Shown here piece after piece: positions 1 through 10,208 of a stretch of 64,000 nt of DNA. Source of the stretch: Xanthomonas arboricola pv. populi (GTDB lineage Bacteria; Pseudomonadota; Gammaproteobacteria; Xanthomonadales; Xanthomonadaceae); contig NZ_MDEB01000001.1 in the NCBI RefSeq assembly GCF_002939945.1, forward strand, positions 1,263,816 to 1,327,815. The letters are read 5' to 3'. Numbering within the stretch: the stretch's first letter is position 1; each line of letters begins with the position of its first letter. The translations under genes and the position numbers were made by a program. Below the pieces are notes generated by a model. The model worked only from the letters and a program-made list of their open reading frames with translations, made no database searches and was not told the origin of the DNA.

Positions 1-252
1 CATTGGGCGTGGCACATGCCAGACGCCGGCCATCTGCGCCCGCCAGCCCGTCATGCCCTATGCCGGACGGGAACCACCTCCGGCGCGCTCCGAGTGCATG
101 TTGCTGTTGCTGCGCCCCGGCCAACGCCGGAGTCGGCGTCCCGTCGCGCCGTCCTCCCGGCAGCCGCACATGGCGCCCCCCTGCCGGACAGCATTTGCGA
201 CGCCGCCAGGCAGCCACTACCCTCGGCCGATTGTCCTGCTCTGGAGTGTCAC

Positions 253-3132
253 ATGCTGCGTCCGCTGTCCCTGTTGATCGCCGGTGTGCTCGGCGTCGCT
301 GCCGGTCCCGTTGCTCCCACCGTCGCTGCCGCCCCGGCCAGCCTGTCCAAGCCCGCGGCCAGCAGTGCCATTCCCGAGATCGGCTACACCCGCTTCACGC
401 TGCCCAACGGCCTGACCGTGGTGGTGCACGAAGACCACAAGGCGCCGGTGGTGGCGGTGAGCATCTGGTACCACATCGGTTCCGGCGACGAGCCCGCCGG
501 CAAGACCGGCTTTGCGCATCTGTTCGAGCACCTGATGTTCTCCGGCTCGGAGAACAACAAGGGCAGTTTCTTCGCGCCGCTGGAAAAGGTCGGCACCACC
601 GACATGAACGGCACCACCTGGTTCGATCGCACCAACTATTTCGAGACCGTGCCGACCACCGCACTGGATACCGCGCTGTGGCTGGAATCGGACCGCATGG
701 GCCACCTGCTTGGCGCGATCGGCCAGGAAGAACTCGATACCCAGCGCGGCGTGGTGCAGAACGAGAAGCGCCAGGGCGAAAACCGTCCCTACGGCCGCGT
801 GGACCAGAACATCCTGTCCAACCTGTTCCCGGCCAACCATCCGTACCAGCACGACACCATCGGCTCGATGGAAGATCTGGACGCGGCCTCGCTGGCCGAC
901 GTCAAACAGTGGTTCAACGACAACTACGGCGCCGCCAACACCACCCTGGTGCTGGCCGGCGACATCACCGTGGCGCAGGCGCGCGCCAAGGCGCTGCAGT
1001 ATTTCGGCGACATCCCGTCCGGCAAGCCGGTGGCGCGCCAGCAGCCGTGGGTAACCCCGCTGGCCGCGCAGAAGCGTGGCGTGCAGCACGACCATGTCTC
1101 GCAGCCGCGCATCTACCGCACCTGGGCCGCGCCGCAGCTGGGCAGCGATGCGGCGATCCAGCTGGATCTGGCCACTACCGTGCTCGGCGGCGGCAAGACC
1201 TCGCGGCTGTATCAGCGCCTGGTCTATCAGGACAAGCTGGTCGATGACGTGTCGGCGGCGATCCAGCCGTTCGCCCTGTCCAGCCAGGTGCAGATCCAGG
1301 CCGATGTGAAGGACGGCGTGGACCCGGCCAAGGTCGAGGCGATCATCGACGAGGAGCTCAAGAAGTTCATCACCCAGGGCCCCACCGCCGACGAACTGCA
1401 GCGCGCGCAGGTGGCCTACCGCGCCGGCTTCGTGCGCGGGCTGGAAAAGGTCGGCGGCTTCGGCGGCAAGGCGGTGATCCTGGCCGAGGGCCAGGTCTAT
1501 CGCGGCGACCCGGGCGCCTACAAGCAGGATCTGCAGCGCGGCCAGGCCGCCACCGTGGACAGCGTCAAGCAGACCGCGGCCACCTGGTTCGGCAAGGGCG
1601 ACTATCTGCTCACCGTGCTGCCAGCCGGCAAGGACTTCGACCCTGCCGCCGAAGACAAGGCAGTGATCGCACGTGGCGAAGAACCCGGCAAGCCGGCGCC
1701 CAGGCTGCCGGCGGCCGGCAAGTACAAAGTCACCGCCTCCACGCTGGACCGCGGCAAGGGCGTGCCGCAGACCAGCCAGTTCCCCGACCTGAGCTTCCCG
1801 CAGCTGCAGCGCGGCAAGTTGAAGAACGGCATCGAGGTGATCCTGGCCGAGCGCCACACCATCCCGGTCACCCAGGTGGAGCTGCTGTTCGATGCCGGTT
1901 ATGCGGCCGACCAGGGCAACAAGCTCGGTACCGCCAGCTTCAGCGCCGCGCTGATGAACGAGAGCACCGCCGCGCTGGATTCGGTGGAAGTGGCGCAGCG
2001 TCGCCAACGCCTGGGCGCCATAACCGCGGTCGGCTGCGATCTGGACAGCTGCAGCGCCTCGCTGGATGCGCTCAACGACCAGCTGCAGCCGTCGCTGCAA
2101 CTGTTCTCCGACATCGTGCGCAACCCGGCCTTCAAGGCCGCCGACATCGAGCGCATCCGCGGCCAGTGGCTGGCCGGCATTGCGCAGGAAAAGACCCAGC
2201 CCAACAGCCTGGCGCTGCGCGCGTTGCCGCCGTTGCTGTTCGGCCAGAACCACCCCTACGGCATCCCGCTCACCGGCAGCGGCACCGAGGCGGCGATCAA
2301 GAGCCTCAACGCCCAGGACCTGCAGGCCTTCCACCGCCAGTGGCTGCGTCCGGACAACCTGCGCATCCTGGTGGCCGGCGACACCACGCTGGCGCAGATC
2401 ATCCCGCAGCTCGATGCCGCCTTCGGCGACTGGAAGGCCCCTGCCACGCCGTTGCCGAAGAAGAACCTGGTCAACGTCGCCGCACAGCCCAAGCCGCGCG
2501 TATACCTGATCAACCGCCCGGATGCGCCGCAGTCGGTGATCCTGGCCGGCCTGCTCGCACCGTCCACCAAGGCGCCGGACAACCTGGCGATCGGCGTGGC
2601 CAACGGCGCCTTCGGCGGCACCTTCACCTCGCGCCTGAACATGAACCTGCGCGAGAACAAGCGCTGGGCCTATGGTGCCGGCACGCGCATGCTGGACGCG
2701 CAGGGCCAGCGGCCGTACATGTTCTCCGCGCCGGTGCAGACCGACAAGACCGCCGAGTCGGCCAACGAGATCCTCAAGGAAGCCACCGCGGTCATCGGCG
2801 ACAAGCCGCTGACCACCGACGAGATCGAGAAGATCAAGAACCAGCGCATCCGCGCCCTGCCCGGCAGCTTCGAAACCACCGGCGCGGTGCTGGGCGCGAT
2901 CGAGGGCATCGTGCAGTTCGACCGCCCCGACGATTACGTGCAGACGCTCAAGCCGCGCCTGGACGCGATCGACCAGCCGGCCGCGCAGGCCGCCATCAAG
3001 GAAATCATCGCCCCCAACGCGATGACCTGGGTGATCGTAGGCGACCTGAAGAAGATCGAAGCACCGGTGCGTGCGCTCAAGCTGGGTGAGGTGCAGGTGC
3101 TGGACGTCGACGGCAAGCCGGTCAAGCGCTGA
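253..3132 (+). CDS. M16 family zinc metallopeptidase, two-domain, secreted
   Basis: A 959-residue pitrilysin/M16 protease. An N-terminal signal peptide (about residues 1-27, Ala-rich cleavage region) points to periplasmic location. The inverted zinc motif HLFEH is at residues 89-93, and the likely third ligand Glu is about 77 residues later in the RGVVQNEKR segment. The chain holds two M16 repeats: an active N-terminal half and a C-terminal half from about residue 520 that lacks HxxEH, as is normal for fused M16 enzymes that close like a clamshell around peptides. The open frame extends upstream to 16, but the start at 253 is chosen because the signal peptide begins there. It probably degrades peptides in the envelope; the exact substrate is unknown. 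A strong hairpin follows the stop. Confidence 0.93.
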   Translation: MLRPLSLLIAGVLGVAAGPVAPTVAAAPASLSKPAASSAIPEIGYTRFTLPNGLTVVVHEDHKAPVVAVSIWYHIGSGDEPAGKTGFAHLFEHLMFSGSENNKGSFFAPLEKVGTTDMNGTTWFDRTNYFETVPTTALDTALWLESDRMGHLLGAIGQEELDTQRGVVQNEKRQGENRPYGRVDQNILSNLFPANHPYQHDTIGSMEDLDAASLADVKQWFNDNYGAANTTLVLAGDITVAQARAKALQYFGDIPSGKPVARQQPWVTPLAAQKRGVQHDHVSQPRIYRTWAAPQLGSDAAIQLDLATTVLGGGKTSRLYQRLVYQDKLVDDVSAAIQPFALSSQVQIQADVKDGVDPAKVEAIIDEELKKFITQGPTADELQRAQVAYRAGFVRGLEKVGGFGGKAVILAEGQVYRGDPGAYKQDLQRGQAATVDSVKQTAATWFGKGDYLLTVLPAGKDFDPAAEDKAVIARGEEPGKPAPRLPAAGKYKVTASTLDRGKGVPQTSQFPDLSFPQLQRGKLKNGIEVILAERHTIPVTQVELLFDAGYAADQGNKLGTASFSAALMNESTAALDSVEVAQRRQRLGAITAVGCDLDSCSASLDALNDQLQPSLQLFSDIVRNPAFKAADIERIRGQWLAGIAQEKTQPNSLALRALPPLLFGQNHPYGIPLTGSGTEAAIKSLNAQDLQAFHRQWLRPDNLRILVAGDTTLAQIIPQLDAAFGDWKAPATPLPKKNLVNVAAQPKPRVYLINRPDAPQSVILAGLLAPSTKAPDNLAIGVANGAFGGTFTSRLNMNLRENKRWAYGAGTRMLDAQGQRPYMFSAPVQTDKTAESANEILKEATAVIGDKPLTTDEIEKIKNQRIRALPGSFETTGAVLGAIEGIVQFDRPDDYVQTLKPRLDAIDQPAAQAAIKEIIAPNAMTWVIVGDLKKIEAPVRALKLGEVQVLDVDGKPVKR

Positions 3133-3152
3133 GGCTGGTCGGTCGTACACCG

Positions 3153-3178
3153 ACGGCGCGGCCTTCGAGCCGCGCCGT
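3153..3178 (+). terminator. Hairpin after the M16 peptidase gene
   Basis: A perfect 10-bp GC-rich stem (ACGGCGCGGC at 3153-3162 and GCCGCGCCGT at 3169-3178) with a CTTCGA loop lies 20 bases after the stop. There is no clear T tract, so termination is inferred from position and stability. Confidence 0.6.
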
Positions 3179-3446
3179 TGCCAGATGCGCGGTACGCAAT
3201 GGTGCGTGCGCGTATGAGTACCCGGTTCCTGCGTGCAATGCGCAGGCATCGCACGCGGGTTGGCAAACTCGCACCAGCGCTTCAGCCCGCCTGCCGCATG
3301 CACGCTCGCGTGCGCAGTGCAACGCGGATGTGGATCTGGATCCGCCCTTCAGACCACGCGAAGGCGCGCGGCCGATATCCACGCCGCGTTATCGGCGGTG
3401 TCGGTATCGTGACACCTTTCTTGCTCGCGCTTGCCTGGCTTATTCG

Positions 3447-4385
3447 ATGAAGCAAATGCCCCCGGCTGACGAAGCCTCCCGCCAACAGGTCCTGGATGGC
3501 TATCGCATCGTCGACAGCCTGCCCGAGGACACCTACCAGGACATCGTGCAGCTAGCGGCCTCCCTGTGCAACACGCCGATCGCACTGATGTCGTTGGTCG
3601 ATCGCGACCGCCAATGGTTCAAGGCCCAGCTCGGCCTGGGCATGCAGCAGACCGACCGCAGCCAGGCAGTCTGCGATCACGCGATCCGCAGCCCCGAGCA
3701 ATTGATGGAAGTGCGCGACCTCACCCAGGACAGCCGCTTTGCCGACATCTCGGTCGTCACCGGCGACACCGGTGCGTGCTTCTATGCCGGCATGCCGCTG
3801 GTGACCTCCGACGGCGTGGCACTGGGCACCGTCTGCGTGCTCGACACCGAGCCGCGCACGCTCACCGACATTCAACGCACCGGGCTGCAGGCATTGGCGC
3901 GCGTCACCATGCGCCTGCTGGACGAGCGCAAGCGCGAGTTGCAGCTCGAGCGCGAGGCAATCCTGCAGCCAGTGGCGCCGATGGCGCCGTTGGCCATCCC
4001 CGTGACCGCCGACACCTGTTATCACCTGGTGATTCTGGAAGTGCAGGAACTGGCCGCGCTGGCCGAAAAACAAAGCGAGCGGCTGTTGGGCCGCGCCTTG
4101 CAACAGCTCGACCAGGCCTTGGCCGCGCAAGCGCAAGCTGACGGCGACAGCGTGGACCGTGTGACCGACAGCGCCGAATTCATCGCCGTGCTGCGCGGCC
4201 CAGATGCCGAACAGAAGCTGCAGGGCCTGCGCGACATCGCCCACCAGCAGCATGCGCACGGCCTGACGGTGCTGATCGGCCAGGCGCAGGCAACCCGCGG
4301 CGACGAGCCAATCGGCCAGGTGTTCCTGCGTGCGGAAGTCGCGCTGAGTGCGGAGAAAGACCGTTACCGCCAGAGCCTGGCGTGA
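3447..4385 (+). CDS. GAF domain protein
   Basis: A 312-residue cytoplasmic protein. Residues about 15-165 form a GAF sensor domain of the type found in bacterial signalling proteins: it begins with a YRIVDSLPE helix, followed by TPIALMSLVDRDRQWFK, an AVCDHAIR segment, an ACFYAGMPL strand and GTVCVLD. The C-terminal half is charged and helical, with a possible coiled coil around residues 165-185, and shows no recognisable GGDEF, kinase or HTH module. It is probably a stand-alone sensor or a partner of a signalling enzyme; ligand unknown. The ATG at 3447 is preferred over the longer open frame from 3330 because family similarity begins just after it. Confidence 0.82.
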   Translation: MKQMPPADEASRQQVLDGYRIVDSLPEDTYQDIVQLAASLCNTPIALMSLVDRDRQWFKAQLGLGMQQTDRSQAVCDHAIRSPEQLMEVRDLTQDSRFADISVVTGDTGACFYAGMPLVTSDGVALGTVCVLDTEPRTLTDIQRTGLQALARVTMRLLDERKRELQLEREAILQPVAPMAPLAIPVTADTCYHLVILEVQELAALAEKQSERLLGRALQQLDQALAAQAQADGDSVDRVTDSAEFIAVLRGPDAEQKLQGLRDIAHQQHAHGLTVLIGQAQATRGDEPIGQVFLRAEVALSAEKDRYRQSLA

Positions 4386-4665
4386 CGTTTCCGGTCGGCA
4401 CCTGACGTGGCGCCGGATCGGGACCGGGATGCCTTGGGACTGCGTGGGAGACAGCGTCGCTGGTGATTCGACTCCCCGCGACCAACAACACCTGGTGCCT
4501 GGGTGCATGGCGGAAGGACGGTTTTTACCTCTTCTGCCAGGAAAGTCCCAAGTCCTGAACTCTCTCAGTTTAGGGACATTCAAACGACATTGAAGCTTGA
4601 GACTCGCTCGCCTTGAAAGGCGTGCGGTACGCTTTTGTAGCGGTCGATCTGGCGCTTTGCTGGAG

Positions 4666-4773
4666 GGCCCTTGCCCGCCCACCGTCGCAGGACACGCTGC
4701 AAGTACGTCCCTGTAAGCCCTTACGCGGCATCCATGCCGCGTAAGGTCCCGCGACGGTGGGCGGGCAAGGGCC
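4666..4773. repeat. ~108-bp hairpin repeat, copy 1 (reverse orientation)
   Basis: Perfect 23-base arms (4666-4688 and 4751-4773) enclose an inner hairpin TTACGCGGCAT/ATGCCGCGTAA at 4721-4744. The rest of the intergenic stretch 4386-5151 shows no gene. Read in reverse, this unit shares its core (GCGGGACC, GGCATGGATGCC, CAGGGACG, GTGTCC) with the copies at 4913-5015 and 17835-17936, while the arm sequences differ yet stay complementary. Confidence 0.75.
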
Positions 4774-4912
4774 AGTCGAGATGGTCGGGGCGCATGGAAG
4801 AGCAGTGCTGGATGCGCCTTGTTCGATCATTGAAGCATCGGCTCCAGGTCTGATGCACATGCACACTGCACGACAGGCAGCCTTTTAGATGAGCGTCGAC
4901 CAACTGTCTGGT

Positions 4913-5015
4913 GCGGTGCCCTCGCCGCTTGCGGGACCGTGTGGCGGCATGGATGCCGCCACCGAGCACCCAGGGACGGGTTCACGGCGTGTCCCGCAAG
5001 CGGTGAGGGCACCGC
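4913..5015. repeat. ~103-bp hairpin repeat, copy 2
   Basis: 25-base arms at 4913-4937 and 4991-5015 pair with one mismatch. The inner palindrome GGCGGCATGGATGCCGCC is followed by CAGGGACGGGTTCACGGCG. It is the same family as 4666-4773 and, more closely, 17835-17936. Confidence 0.78.
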
Positions 5016-5151
5016 GCACGCGGCTCACCGAGCTGTTGACTACACCCAGATACCGCGACGCACTGAAATTCAGTCGTCTTGTTAGCAGCCTTCTAAAGGT
5101 GCTGTCAGCCACCTACAGCTCAGCTGCAGGCAAACGCGCTCACCGAACCAC

Positions 5152-6165
5152 TCACCCGATCGCACACTGCTTCAACTGGCGGTCGGCGTACCACAGCGCG
5201 CGGCGGGCCAGATCGTAGGCGCTGTCGGCCTGGCGCGGCAGCAGTTGCGCGGCCATCACCGGGTCCGCACCGTTGTTCAAGGCGTGCTCGGCACGTTCCA
5301 GATCGCCCAGGTGCGTGCGTACCTGCGACAACAGGGATTTGCGTTTGGACGCATCGCAACGCGCGCTGCGTTGTTCCAGCGCCGCCAGCGCCTCGCGGAT
5401 GCGGCGGCTGGCTTCGCCCTTGAGATCGGGCGGCGTCTCATGCGCGATCGGCGCGGCCTTGTAGGCATCTCCGGTCGCGTCGCTGCCGATCTCGGCCTGA
5501 TTGCCCGCCAACGCGGGGTTGAAGCGCACATCAGGCGGTGGTCGCGCCTTGGCCACCTGCGTCTGCGGCCCGTTGAGCATGTCGTTGAACTTCTTCATGC
5601 CGCGATTCATTTCCTGCATCGCCACATCGCCCAGCGTGCCGTCGCTCTTCCAGTCCTTGGCAAAGCGCGTGTCCTGGTATTGCACCGGGTTGACCCGTTC
5701 CATCACATTGCGCGCCTTGGCCTGCGCGCGTTCGTCGGTCATGCCCGGCGGCACCGCGGCGCCGGCCTGCGCCATCGGGTCGACCTGCGCATCGCGCGGC
5801 ATGCGCAAGCGGCCTTCGCGGGTGTAGAGCTGGGCCGCCATCGATTCGCCAGCCGGCGCGTTGGCGGCCGCCACCTGCCGCTGCGGCGGTGGGGTGCGTG
5901 TTGGCGGTGGCGCGCTGCGCGCGGCCGATGCCGCGGCCGGCGCTGCGCGCGGTGCGGGTTCGCGTTGCTGCGGCGGCGTCACCGGCGCCGGCAGCGTCAA
6001 CGGCGGTCGCGGCACGAAGTAGACCTGCAAACTGTCGTCGTGTTGCACGGTGTCGCGCGGCGGCGGCATATACAGCAACAGACAGGCAAGAAAGAACAGG
6101 ATCGCGCCCGTGCATGCGACAGCGGCGACATGCGGGACAAGCGTTTCCTTCCTGCGGGTAATCAC
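5152..6165 (-). CDS. Single-pass membrane protein, proline-rich, unknown function
   Basis: About 337 residues. A short basic N terminus (ITRRKE) leads into one membrane helix (about residues 11-32), then a Pro/Ala-rich stretch (about residues 50-110) and a mixed helical C-terminal domain with two cysteines near the end. The layout resembles an inner-membrane anchored periplasmic protein with an extended linker, as in TonB- or secretion-related proteins, but no family is recognised. There is no good ATG: the GTG at 6165, just before the basic segment, is taken as start, while the frame stays open to 6231. The gene stands alone on the minus strand; the 284 bases to the next gene contain nothing recognisable. 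Confidence 0.6.
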   Translation of the reverse strand: MITRRKETLVPHVAAVACTGAILFFLACLLLYMPPPRDTVQHDDSLQVYFVPRPPLTLPAPVTPPQQREPAPRAAPAAASAARSAPPPTRTPPPQRQVAAANAPAGESMAAQLYTREGRLRMPRDAQVDPMAQAGAAVPPGMTDERAQAKARNVMERVNPVQYQDTRFAKDWKSDGTLGDVAMQEMNRGMKKFNDMLNGPQTQVAKARPPPDVRFNPALAGNQAEIGSDATGDAYKAAPIAHETPPDLKGEASRRIREALAALEQRSARCDASKRKSLLSQVRTHLGDLERAEHALNNGADPVMAAQLLPRQADSAYDLARRALWYADRQLKQCAIG

Positions 6166-6449
6166 AATGCGGGAGACCGATGAGATGAGAGATGCGCACG
6201 CCGCACCGTGAACCCGGTGCAGGACGCGCAAATCTAGCGGGCGTGGCGTTTGCGCGCGTTTGAAATTCGTTGTTTGGGCCGCAGGCGCCAGCCGCCATTC
6301 ACATTAGCGAGCGCGGCGACCGACGCGTGGCGCTTGCCGACAGGCGCTGCCGTTGCCCCGGCGACATGGATCCTGCGTGCTGTGGCGGCGGGCGCTCGGC
6401 CCACATCCGGTCGATGCCGCGGCTGGCCAGGGTGCATGCCGCACTCGCC

Positions 6450-7202
6450 TCAGTCATCCTCCGGGCGGTACAGCCGCTGGCAAACCTCGCAGAAAAACGC
6501 CCGCCGCCCGGCCTTGCCCAGGTGCTTTCGATACTGCAGCGGCGCACCATCGCGTGGGCAGCTGGTTTTGGTATGCACCTGATAATGCTTCTTCAGCACG
6601 AAGGCCTTTTTCCAGGCGTAGAAGTCGAAACTGTACGCGCGCGCCTGGGTGACCAGTTCGCCGAGCTTGCGCGCCGGCAACGCGCCCACTGCGCTTTCCG
6701 GATGCACACGGATGCGATGCAGCACTTCGTTCTTGATGATGTTGCCGACACCGGCAAAGATGGTCTGGTCCAGCAATGCATCGGCGGCGAGCATGCCGGG
6801 CGCAGCGCGTAATTTGCGCCGTGCCTGCGCGCCATCCCAGAGCGGGCTCATGACGTCGGCCGTCCAGTCGTAGACCTCGTCCAGCGGGCGCTCGATGAAC
6901 TGCACCGAGCAGGCGTAGAAATTCAACCGCTGCCCCTTGGAAAACTCAAGACACAGACGCGGCACCGCATTCGGCTTGTCTTCGTCGATGCGATAACTGC
7001 CGAACAACAGAAAGTGGATGCGCACGCTGAACTGCGCGCACTCGATCAGGAAGTGCTTGCCCCAGCTGCGTAATGCCAACACCTTTTGCTGCTCCAGCCG
7101 CGCGATGGCCTGCTTGCTGTTGCCGGACACGCGCAGAATCTTGCGACCGACAAACGCTTCGGTCTGCTCGCGCAGGATGACAAGGGAAGGACCTTCTGGC
7201 AT
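6450..7202 (-). CDS. nei: Nei/Fpg family DNA glycosylase (endonuclease VIII-like)
   Basis: A 250-residue base-excision-repair glycosylase/AP lyase. It starts MPEGPS, the family N terminus in which Pro1 after Met removal is the nucleophile and Glu2 is catalytic. The helix-two-turn-helix segment includes DQTIFAGVGNIIKNE (about residues 145-160). The C-terminal zinc finger is present: Cys in TSCPRDG and the CEVCQRLY pair near the end. Length is normal for the family. It should remove oxidised pyrimidines and cut the backbone. The ATG at 7202 is fixed by the obligatory N terminus although the frame extends to 7304. The diverging DUF72 gene begins about 100 bases away. Confidence 0.92.
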   Translation of the reverse strand: MPEGPSLVILREQTEAFVGRKILRVSGNSKQAIARLEQQKVLALRSWGKHFLIECAQFSVRIHFLLFGSYRIDEDKPNAVPRLCLEFSKGQRLNFYACSVQFIERPLDEVYDWTADVMSPLWDGAQARRKLRAAPGMLAADALLDQTIFAGVGNIIKNEVLHRIRVHPESAVGALPARKLGELVTQARAYSFDFYAWKKAFVLKKHYQVHTKTSCPRDGAPLQYRKHLGKAGRRAFFCEVCQRLYRPEDD

Positions 7203-7309
7203 GCGCCCAGTATCGAAGGCGCCGGTGAGTCGACCGTGAGCGCAATGCACACGCGACGCTGACACGCGTGCATGCATAGAGTGCTGCCCCCTGGTCTTGC
7301 GCACACCTC

Positions 7310-8092
7310 ATGCAGGCTCGTTCATCCATCGCCCCGCCGCGCGTGCGCTGTGGCTGCGCAGGCTGGTCGATTCCGGCCGCCGACCGCGCCGCATTCGGCG
7401 ACGGCGCCAGCGTCCTGCAGCGCTATGCCACACGTTTTGATGCAGTGGAAATCAACTCCTCGTTCCATCGCCCGCACCGTGCCAGTACCTACGCACGCTG
7501 GGCCGACAGCGTGCCGGAGGATTTCCGCTTTTCGGTCAAGCTGCCACGCAGCATCAGCCACGATGCACGTCTGCAGGGTGTCGGCGCGTTGCTGGATGCA
7601 TTCCTCGCCCAGGCCGGCGCGCTGGGCACGCGACTGGGCTGCCTGCTGCTGCAACTGCCGCCCAGCGCCGTCTTCGATGCGCCAGTGGCGGCCAGATTTT
7701 TCGCCATGCTGCGGCGGCGCTGGGACGGCGACGTGGTCTGCGAACCGCGCCATGCCAGCTGGTTCCTCCCGCAGGCACAGGCGCTGCTGGCGCGCCACCG
7801 CATCGCACGCTGCGCCGCCGATCCGGCACCGGTGCCGGACGCCGCCACACCGGGTGCGACAGCCGGCCCGCACTACTGGCGCTGGCACGGCGCACCGCGC
7901 ATTTACTACAGCAGCTACGACGACAGTGCGCTGCAGACATTGGCCGACGCGGTGCGTAACGCAGCGTACGACGCGGCGCATCCGCAGGCAGAACGCTGGG
8001 TGATCTTCGACAATACCGCCGCCGGGCTGGCGGTGCCCAACGCGCTGCAGCTGCAGCGGTGTCTGCAGACCGATCGCCGGCGCCCAAGCTGA
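7310..8092 (+). CDS. DUF72 (YecE-like) family protein
   Basis: A 260-residue TIM-barrel-like DUF72 protein. Typical motifs are present in order: CGCAGW near the N terminus, RFDAVEINSSFHRPH, FRFSVKLPR, LGCLLLQLPPS, VVCEPRHASW and the late YWRWHG segment. The biochemical role of the family is unsettled; a nuclease or DNA-repair-associated role has been suggested from gene context only. It diverges from the Nei-like gene, which is compatible with a shared promoter region but proves nothing. Confidence 0.88.
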   Translation: MQARSSIAPPRVRCGCAGWSIPAADRAAFGDGASVLQRYATRFDAVEINSSFHRPHRASTYARWADSVPEDFRFSVKLPRSISHDARLQGVGALLDAFLAQAGALGTRLGCLLLQLPPSAVFDAPVAARFFAMLRRRWDGDVVCEPRHASWFLPQAQALLARHRIARCAADPAPVPDAATPGATAGPHYWRWHGAPRIYYSSYDDSALQTLADAVRNAAYDAAHPQAERWVIFDNTAAGLAVPNALQLQRCLQTDRRRPS

Positions 8093-8528
8093 CGCACGAG
8101 GACAGCAAGCCGCCTGCTCAGCGACAGGCCACGCTTTATCGGACTGCAGCCGGTGCGTCCACGCCGCCGCAATCGGTCAGGCCAGCAAGGCCGACCTGCC
8201 GCCGGCCATTACCCACATTCGCCGGCTGCCTTGCACTGGCACCCGTCGCTCACCGCGCTGCACCCCGCCGCGCGGTGTGGCGCGCATCTTGCGGCAACGC
8301 CGGCAATCCGACGCGACCTGGACGCGGCTCAAGCTGCCTCGATCCGGGCCGATAGGCCTGAATCGGCAACGCAACCCGCGCAATCACCTGCAGCACCGCG
8401 CCGGATCACCTTGCTGAATCCTGTCGTCTCCGTGCGACGTCTGTCGGCCTGCCGACACCGTCGTCCGGCCCCGCCCGCCACTTCGGTCGTTTACCATGCC
8501 GCACGTCATTGCCCGTTCTGGAGATGCC
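8093..8528. other. Intergenic, no gene found
   Basis: 436 bases between the DUF72 and trehalase genes. Open frames here lack ribosome-binding sites and family resemblance. The region presumably carries the trehalase promoter but no clear -35/-10 pair stands out. Confidence 0.5.
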
Positions 8529-10202
8529 ATGAGTTCTGCCGCGCCCCCGTGCTGCACGTCGCTGCTTGGCCTGTCGCTGAGCATGTTCGTGGCGCCCTGC
8601 ACGCTGACCGCCGCGCCAATGGACACTCCGGTCGTCAACGCACCGGCGGCCACCCCGCCCACGCCCGACCTGGCCTACCCGGAACTGTTCCAGGCGGTGC
8701 AGCGCGGCGAGCTGTTCGACGACCAGAAGCACTTCGTCGACTTTCTGCCGCTGCGCGACCCGGCGCTGATCAACGCCGACTATCTGGCGCAGCACGATCA
8801 CCCGGGCTTTGACCTGCGCAAGTTCGTGGATGCCAATTTCGAAGAGTCGCCGCCGGTGCAGACCGATGCGATCCGCCAGGACACCGCGCTGCGCGAGCAC
8901 ATCGACGAACTGTGGCCCAAGCTGGTGCGCAGCCAGACCCACGTGCCGCCGTACAGCAGCCTGCTGGCGCTTCCATATCCGTACGTGGTACCGGGCGGGC
9001 GGTTCCGCGAGGTGTACTACTGGGATTCCTACTTCACCATGCTCGGCCTGGTGAAGAGCGGGCAGACCACGCTCAGCCGCCAGATGCTGGACAACTTCGC
9101 CTACCTGATCGACACCTACGGGCATATCCCCAACGGCAATCGCAGCTACTACCTGAGCCGCTCGCAGCCGCCGTTCTTCTCCTACATGGTGGAACTGCAG
9201 GCCGGCGTGGAAGGCGAAGCGGTCTACCAGCGCTACCTGCCGCAGCTGCAGAAGGAATACGCCTACTGGATGCAGGGCAGCGAGGACCTGCAGCCCGGCC
9301 AGGCCGCGCGCCATGTGGTGCGCCTGGCCGACGGCAGCCTGCTCAACCGTTACTGGGACGAGCGCGACACCCCGCGCCCGGAAGCCTGGCTGCACGACAC
9401 CCGCACCGCCGCCGAGGCCGGCGACCGCCCGGCCGCCGAGGTCTACCGCGACCTGCGCGCCGGCGCCGAGAGCGGCTGGGACTACACCAGCCGCTGGCTG
9501 GCCGATGGGCAGAACCTGCGCACCATCCGCACCACCGCCATCGTGCCGATCGATCTGAACAGCCTGCTGTATCACCTGGAGCGCACCCTGGCCCAGGCCT
9601 GTGCGCAGCCGGGCGTCGAGTGCACGCAGGACTACGCGGCGCTGGCACTGCAACGCAAGCAGGCCATCGATGCGCACCTATGGAACGCGGCCGGCTACTA
9701 CGCCGACTACGACTGGCAGACACGCAAGCTCAGCGACCAGGTCACCGCCGCGGCGCTGTATCCGCTATTCACCGGCCTGGCGACCGACGCGCATGCCAAA
9801 CGCACCGCCAGCACCGTACGCGCGCGCCTGCTGCGCCCCGGCGGCCTGGCCACCACTGCAGTGAAGACCGGCCAGCAGTGGGACGAACCCAATGGCTGGG
9901 CGCCGCTGCAATGGGTGGCGGTGGACGGCCTGCGCCGTTATGGCGAAGACGCGCTGGCACGCACCATCGGCGAGCGCTTCCTCACCCAGGTGCAGGCGCT
10001 GTTCGCACGCGAGCACAAGCTGGTCGAAAAATACGGGCTGGAAGCCGATGCGGCCGGCGGTGGCGGTGGCGAATACGCGCTGCAGGACGGCTTCGGCTGG
10101 ACCAACGGCGTCACCTTGATGCTGTTGAACCTGTATCCGGACACCGCGACCAAGCCGGCGCCGGCCAAGCGCGTGCGCAAGCCCGAAGCGGCCACGCGCT
10201 AA
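8529..10202 (+). CDS. treA: Periplasmic trehalase (GH37)
   Basis: A 557-residue trehalase that hydrolyses alpha,alpha-trehalose to two glucoses. Both family signatures are present: PGGRFREVYYWDSYFTMLGL (about residues 156-175) and QWDEPNGWAPLQ (about 452-463). The inverting catalytic Asp is expected in the AESGWDYTSRW segment and the Glu in the late GGEYALQDGFGWTNGV segment. A signal peptide (about residues 1-30) indicates periplasmic export. The ATG at 8529 is chosen over the one at 8496 because GGAG lies 6 bases upstream and the signal peptide follows directly. The C terminus is basic. The gene is monocistronic with a strong terminator. Confidence 0.95.
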   Translation: MSSAAPPCCTSLLGLSLSMFVAPCTLTAAPMDTPVVNAPAATPPTPDLAYPELFQAVQRGELFDDQKHFVDFLPLRDPALINADYLAQHDHPGFDLRKFVDANFEESPPVQTDAIRQDTALREHIDELWPKLVRSQTHVPPYSSLLALPYPYVVPGGRFREVYYWDSYFTMLGLVKSGQTTLSRQMLDNFAYLIDTYGHIPNGNRSYYLSRSQPPFFSYMVELQAGVEGEAVYQRYLPQLQKEYAYWMQGSEDLQPGQAARHVVRLADGSLLNRYWDERDTPRPEAWLHDTRTAAEAGDRPAAEVYRDLRAGAESGWDYTSRWLADGQNLRTIRTTAIVPIDLNSLLYHLERTLAQACAQPGVECTQDYAALALQRKQAIDAHLWNAAGYYADYDWQTRKLSDQVTAAALYPLFTGLATDAHAKRTASTVRARLLRPGGLATTAVKTGQQWDEPNGWAPLQWVAVDGLRRYGEDALARTIGERFLTQVQALFAREHKLVEKYGLEADAAGGGGGEYALQDGFGWTNGVTLMLLNLYPDTATKPAPAKRVRKPEAATR

Positions 10203-10208
10203 GTGTGC

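Noticed and set aside
217..3303. A 1028-codon minus-strand open frame opposite the M16 gene
   Set aside because: It is a GC-rich mirror frame of a clear protease; composition is low-complexity and no family motif is present.
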